Shown: piece by piece, positions 5,771-7,702 of the stretch
Numbering within the stretch: the first letter of the stretch is position 1
How the letters are laid out: each line of letters begins with the position of its first letter
Assembly (NCBI GenBank): GCA_947624405.1
Contig: CANQKB010000068.1
Coordinates: 1 to 7,702, forward strand
Direction: 5' to 3'
From: an uncultured Clostridia bacterium
GTDB taxonomy: Bacteria > Bacillota > Clostridia > TANB77 > CAG-508
DNA: 7,702 nucleotides
Position numbers and translations under genes: made by a program
Notes under the pieces: generated by a model
What the model was told of the DNA's origin: nothing
Databases searched by the model: none
What the model saw: the letters and a program-made list of their open reading frames with translations, nothing else

Positions 5771-7486
5771 ATGAGAGATAAAGATAAAACATTTTTTGAA
5801 TATCCTGTTTTTAACAATATAAGAGATCTTATATATAATGCTATAAAAGAATATCCAAATCATGTAGCATTTAGAATAAAAGAAAAAGATAATGGTGAAG
5901 TAAAATATATAGATATAACCTATAAAGAATTTATAGATGAGGTAAATAGACTAGGAACTGGATTATTTTCACTAGGATTGCAAAATAAAAAAATCGCAAT
6001 TATTGCAAAAAATAGATATGAGTGGGTTTTAAGTTATATTGCGATTCTTCTTGGTGGAATGGTGGTAGTTCCATTAGATAAAGGATTAACAGATATTGAA
6101 ATTGAAAATTCTTTACTTAAAGCAGATGTTCAAGCTATTATTTATGAAGATAAGTATAAAGATATAATGGAAACATTAAGAAAAAGTGAAAAATTAAATA
6201 TTAAAGAATATATTTGTATGGAAAAAATAGAGGGTACAAGATATATAGGAGATTTAATTGATGATGGTAAGCAAAAGTTGGAAAATGGAGATAAAGACTA
6301 CTTAAATTGTGAGATAAAAGAAAAAGAACTTGCAGAATTAGTATTTACATCAGGTACTACCTCAAATTCAAAGGCAGTTATGCTTTCACAGTATAATATT
6401 GCAAATAATATATCTGATATGCTTTTAGTTGAAGATATACGAAGCACAGATGTAAATATTGCATTTTTACCATTTCACCATACATTTGGCTCAACAGGGC
6501 AACTTGTAATGCTAGGAAGAGGTGTAACAACTGTATTTCCTGATGGACTAAGATATATTGCACAAAATCTAAAGGAATACCATGTTACATTGTTTATAGG
6601 TGTACCACTTTTAATTGAAAAAATGTATGAAAAAATAGAAAAGAAAATAGAAGAACAGGGCAAGTCAAAGCTTATTAAAATAGCTAAAAAGTTCACTAAT
6701 TTGTTATTAAAACTTGGAATTGATATAAGAAGAAAAGTTTTTAAACAAGTTATTGATGAAATTGGTGGTTTAAGATATATGATAAGTGGTGCAGCAAGTT
6801 TAAATGAAGAAGTAGAAAAAGGATTCAATGATTTTGGGATAACTACAGGGCAGGGATATGGATTGACAGAAACGGCACCAGTTGTATGTGCTGAAAATAG
6901 TAGATTTAGAAGATATGGCTCAGTCGGTTTTCCAATGAAAAGAGTAGAAATTAAAATTGAGAATGTAAATGAGGATGGAATAGGAGAAATTGCAGTAAAA
7001 GGACCAAATGTCATGCTTGGGTATTATAAAGATGAAGAGTCAACTAAAGAAGTTATACGAGATGGGTGGTTTTACACAGGAGATTACGGTTACATAGATA
7101 AAGATGGGTATGTTTTTGTAACTGGTAGAAAAAAGAATATGATTGTTTTGAAAAATGGTAAAAAGATTTTCCCAGAGGAACTTGAAAATAATATAAACAA
7201 AATTGATTTAGTTGAAGAGTGTTTTGTATTTGGACTTCCAAAGGGGGATGATGTGCTTTTATCGGTAAAAGTAAAGTATGATGAGGAAGTTATGAAGGAA
7301 AAATATGCAGATAAAAGTATTGATGAAATTAAGGATATAATTTGGGAGAAAATAAAAGAGACTAATAAGCTTTTGCCAAAATATAAATATGTGAAAAATA
7401 TGATTTTGACAAATGAGGAATTTATAAAGACATCAACGAATAAAATTAAAAGATTTGAAGAAATGAAAAAAATGAATTTGGGATAG
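5771..7486 (+). CDS. AMP-forming acyl-CoA synthetase-like protein (long-chain fatty acid-CoA ligase type)
   Basis: This 571-residue ANL-superfamily enzyme would activate a carboxylic acid with ATP to an acyl-adenylate and then load it on CoA, probably for a long-chain fatty acid. The P-loop-like A3 motif is FTSGTTSNSKAVMLS (from residue 192), with Ser-Asn-Ser where many members have Gly-x-Pro. QGYGLTETAP (361-370) is A5, YTGDYGYIDKDGY holds the ribose-binding Asp438, TGRKKNMIV holds Arg453, and the A10 catalytic lysine is Lys558 in STNKIKR. All core catalytic residues are present and the length is normal, so it should be active. Substrate choice cannot be read directly; a ligase for another acid or an acyl carrier protein is possible. 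It is transcribed alone from its own promoter, and I see no clear terminator after it. Confidence 0.9.
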   Translation: MRDKDKTFFEYPVFNNIRDLIYNAIKEYPNHVAFRIKEKDNGEVKYIDITYKEFIDEVNRLGTGLFSLGLQNKKIAIIAKNRYEWVLSYIAILLGGMVVVPLDKGLTDIEIENSLLKADVQAIIYEDKYKDIMETLRKSEKLNIKEYICMEKIEGTRYIGDLIDDGKQKLENGDKDYLNCEIKEKELAELVFTSGTTSNSKAVMLSQYNIANNISDMLLVEDIRSTDVNIAFLPFHHTFGSTGQLVMLGRGVTTVFPDGLRYIAQNLKEYHVTLFIGVPLLIEKMYEKIEKKIEEQGKSKLIKIAKKFTNLLLKLGIDIRRKVFKQVIDEIGGLRYMISGAASLNEEVEKGFNDFGITTGQGYGLTETAPVVCAENSRFRRYGSVGFPMKRVEIKIENVNEDGIGEIAVKGPNVMLGYYKDEESTKEVIRDGWFYTGDYGYIDKDGYVFVTGRKKNMIVLKNGKKIFPEELENNINKIDLVEECFVFGLPKGDDVLLSVKVKYDEEVMKEKYADKSIDEIKDIIWEKIKETNKLLPKYKYVKNMILTNEEFIKTSTNKIKRFEEMKKMNLG

Positions 7487-7489
7487 TAA

Positions 7490-7687
7490 AAAAATCGCGT
7501 TGCTATTCGTAGTCAATTTTCGCTAAGCTACCTGAGGAAATGATTTTAAAAATGCGTCGTTGCGTTCTCCAAGGCGTTTAAGTTATTTTGGACTGTTAAA
7601 TGATAAATACGAATTTGAAACTGTGCAAGCAAAAAAATTCGTAGGTCGAACTCACTTCGATTTTTAAAACATTCCTCCACGCTTAGC
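7490..7687. repeat. Imperfect palindromic repeat region after the acyl-CoA synthetase-like gene
   Basis: No gene is visible in 7487-7702. Inverted pairs nest across the region: GCTAAGC (7522-7528) with GCTTAGC (7681-7687), TTTTAAAAAT (7544-7553) with ATTTTTAAAA (7660-7669), and TACGAATTT (7608-7616) with AAATTCGTA (7635-7643). The sequence between the first two pairs (CTGAGGAAATG against CATTCCTCC) is also roughly inverted. There is an imperfect direct repeat as well: AAAAATCGCGTTGC (from 7490) and AAAAATGCGTCGTTGC (from 7548). It looks like a dispersed intergenic repeat or fused copies of one, and may continue past the window. Confidence 0.55.
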
Positions 7688-7702
7688 TAGTTAGGGTGTG
7701 AA

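Noticed and set aside
6475..7014. 179-residue minus-strand open frame inside the acyl-CoA synthetase-like gene
   Set aside because: It is a shadow of the sense gene, whose catalytic motifs are intact across it.
1..7702. tRNA, rRNA, CRISPR arrays or a known riboswitch
   Set aside because: I saw no cloverleaf with a TTCGA-type arm, no regularly spaced direct repeats and no recognisable riboswitch core by eye.

Overview
The window suggests a spore-forming, low-GC Firmicute, most likely an uncultured or gut-type member of Clostridia. The evidence is a germination protease gene (gpr), strongly AT-biased codon use (ATA, AGA, AAA), and Shine-Dalgarno sites of the AGGAGG type. This rests on sequence reading only, with no database search.

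Layout. Positions 1-258 hold the 3' end of an unrecognised gene with noticeably higher GC. It converges, across a perfect 20-bp bidirectional terminator hairpin (296-340), on a 714-residue uncharacterised protein gene on the minus strand (396-2540). That gene is divergent from gpr (+, 2713-3643). gpr and a traX-family membrane protein gene (-, 3647-4388) converge with 3 bp between their stop codons, and the gpr terminator lies inside the traX coding region. A GT2 polyprenyl-phosphate-type glycosyltransferase gene (-, 4443-5405) precedes traX and probably shares its transcript. A 144-bp MITE-like palindromic element (5518-5661) lies between the glycosyltransferase gene and a divergent acyl-CoA synthetase-like gene (+, 5771-7486). 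The window ends in an imperfect palindromic repeat region (7490-7687).

Main observation. Both gpr and traX are split by one extra base. In each case the 0-frame codon at the break is CGG, and skipping its C restores the conserved protein: CTT-CGG-C becomes Leu-Gly in gpr, and TCT-CGG-A becomes Ser-Gly in traX. I counted about 80 other arginine codons in the five main genes and none is CGG. The gpr heptamer has the same layout as the known +1 frameshift sites of yeast Ty1 (CUU-AGG-C) and bacterial prfB (CUU-UGA-C). This is either +1 frameshifting at a rare or unassigned CGG codon or two look-alike sequence errors or mutations; the sequence alone cannot decide.

Functionally, gpr belongs to spore germination, the glycosyltransferase and TraX-like protein to envelope modification, and the acyl-CoA synthetase-like enzyme to fatty acid activation. 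Apart from the glycosyltransferase-traX pair, the genes do not form an obvious pathway.
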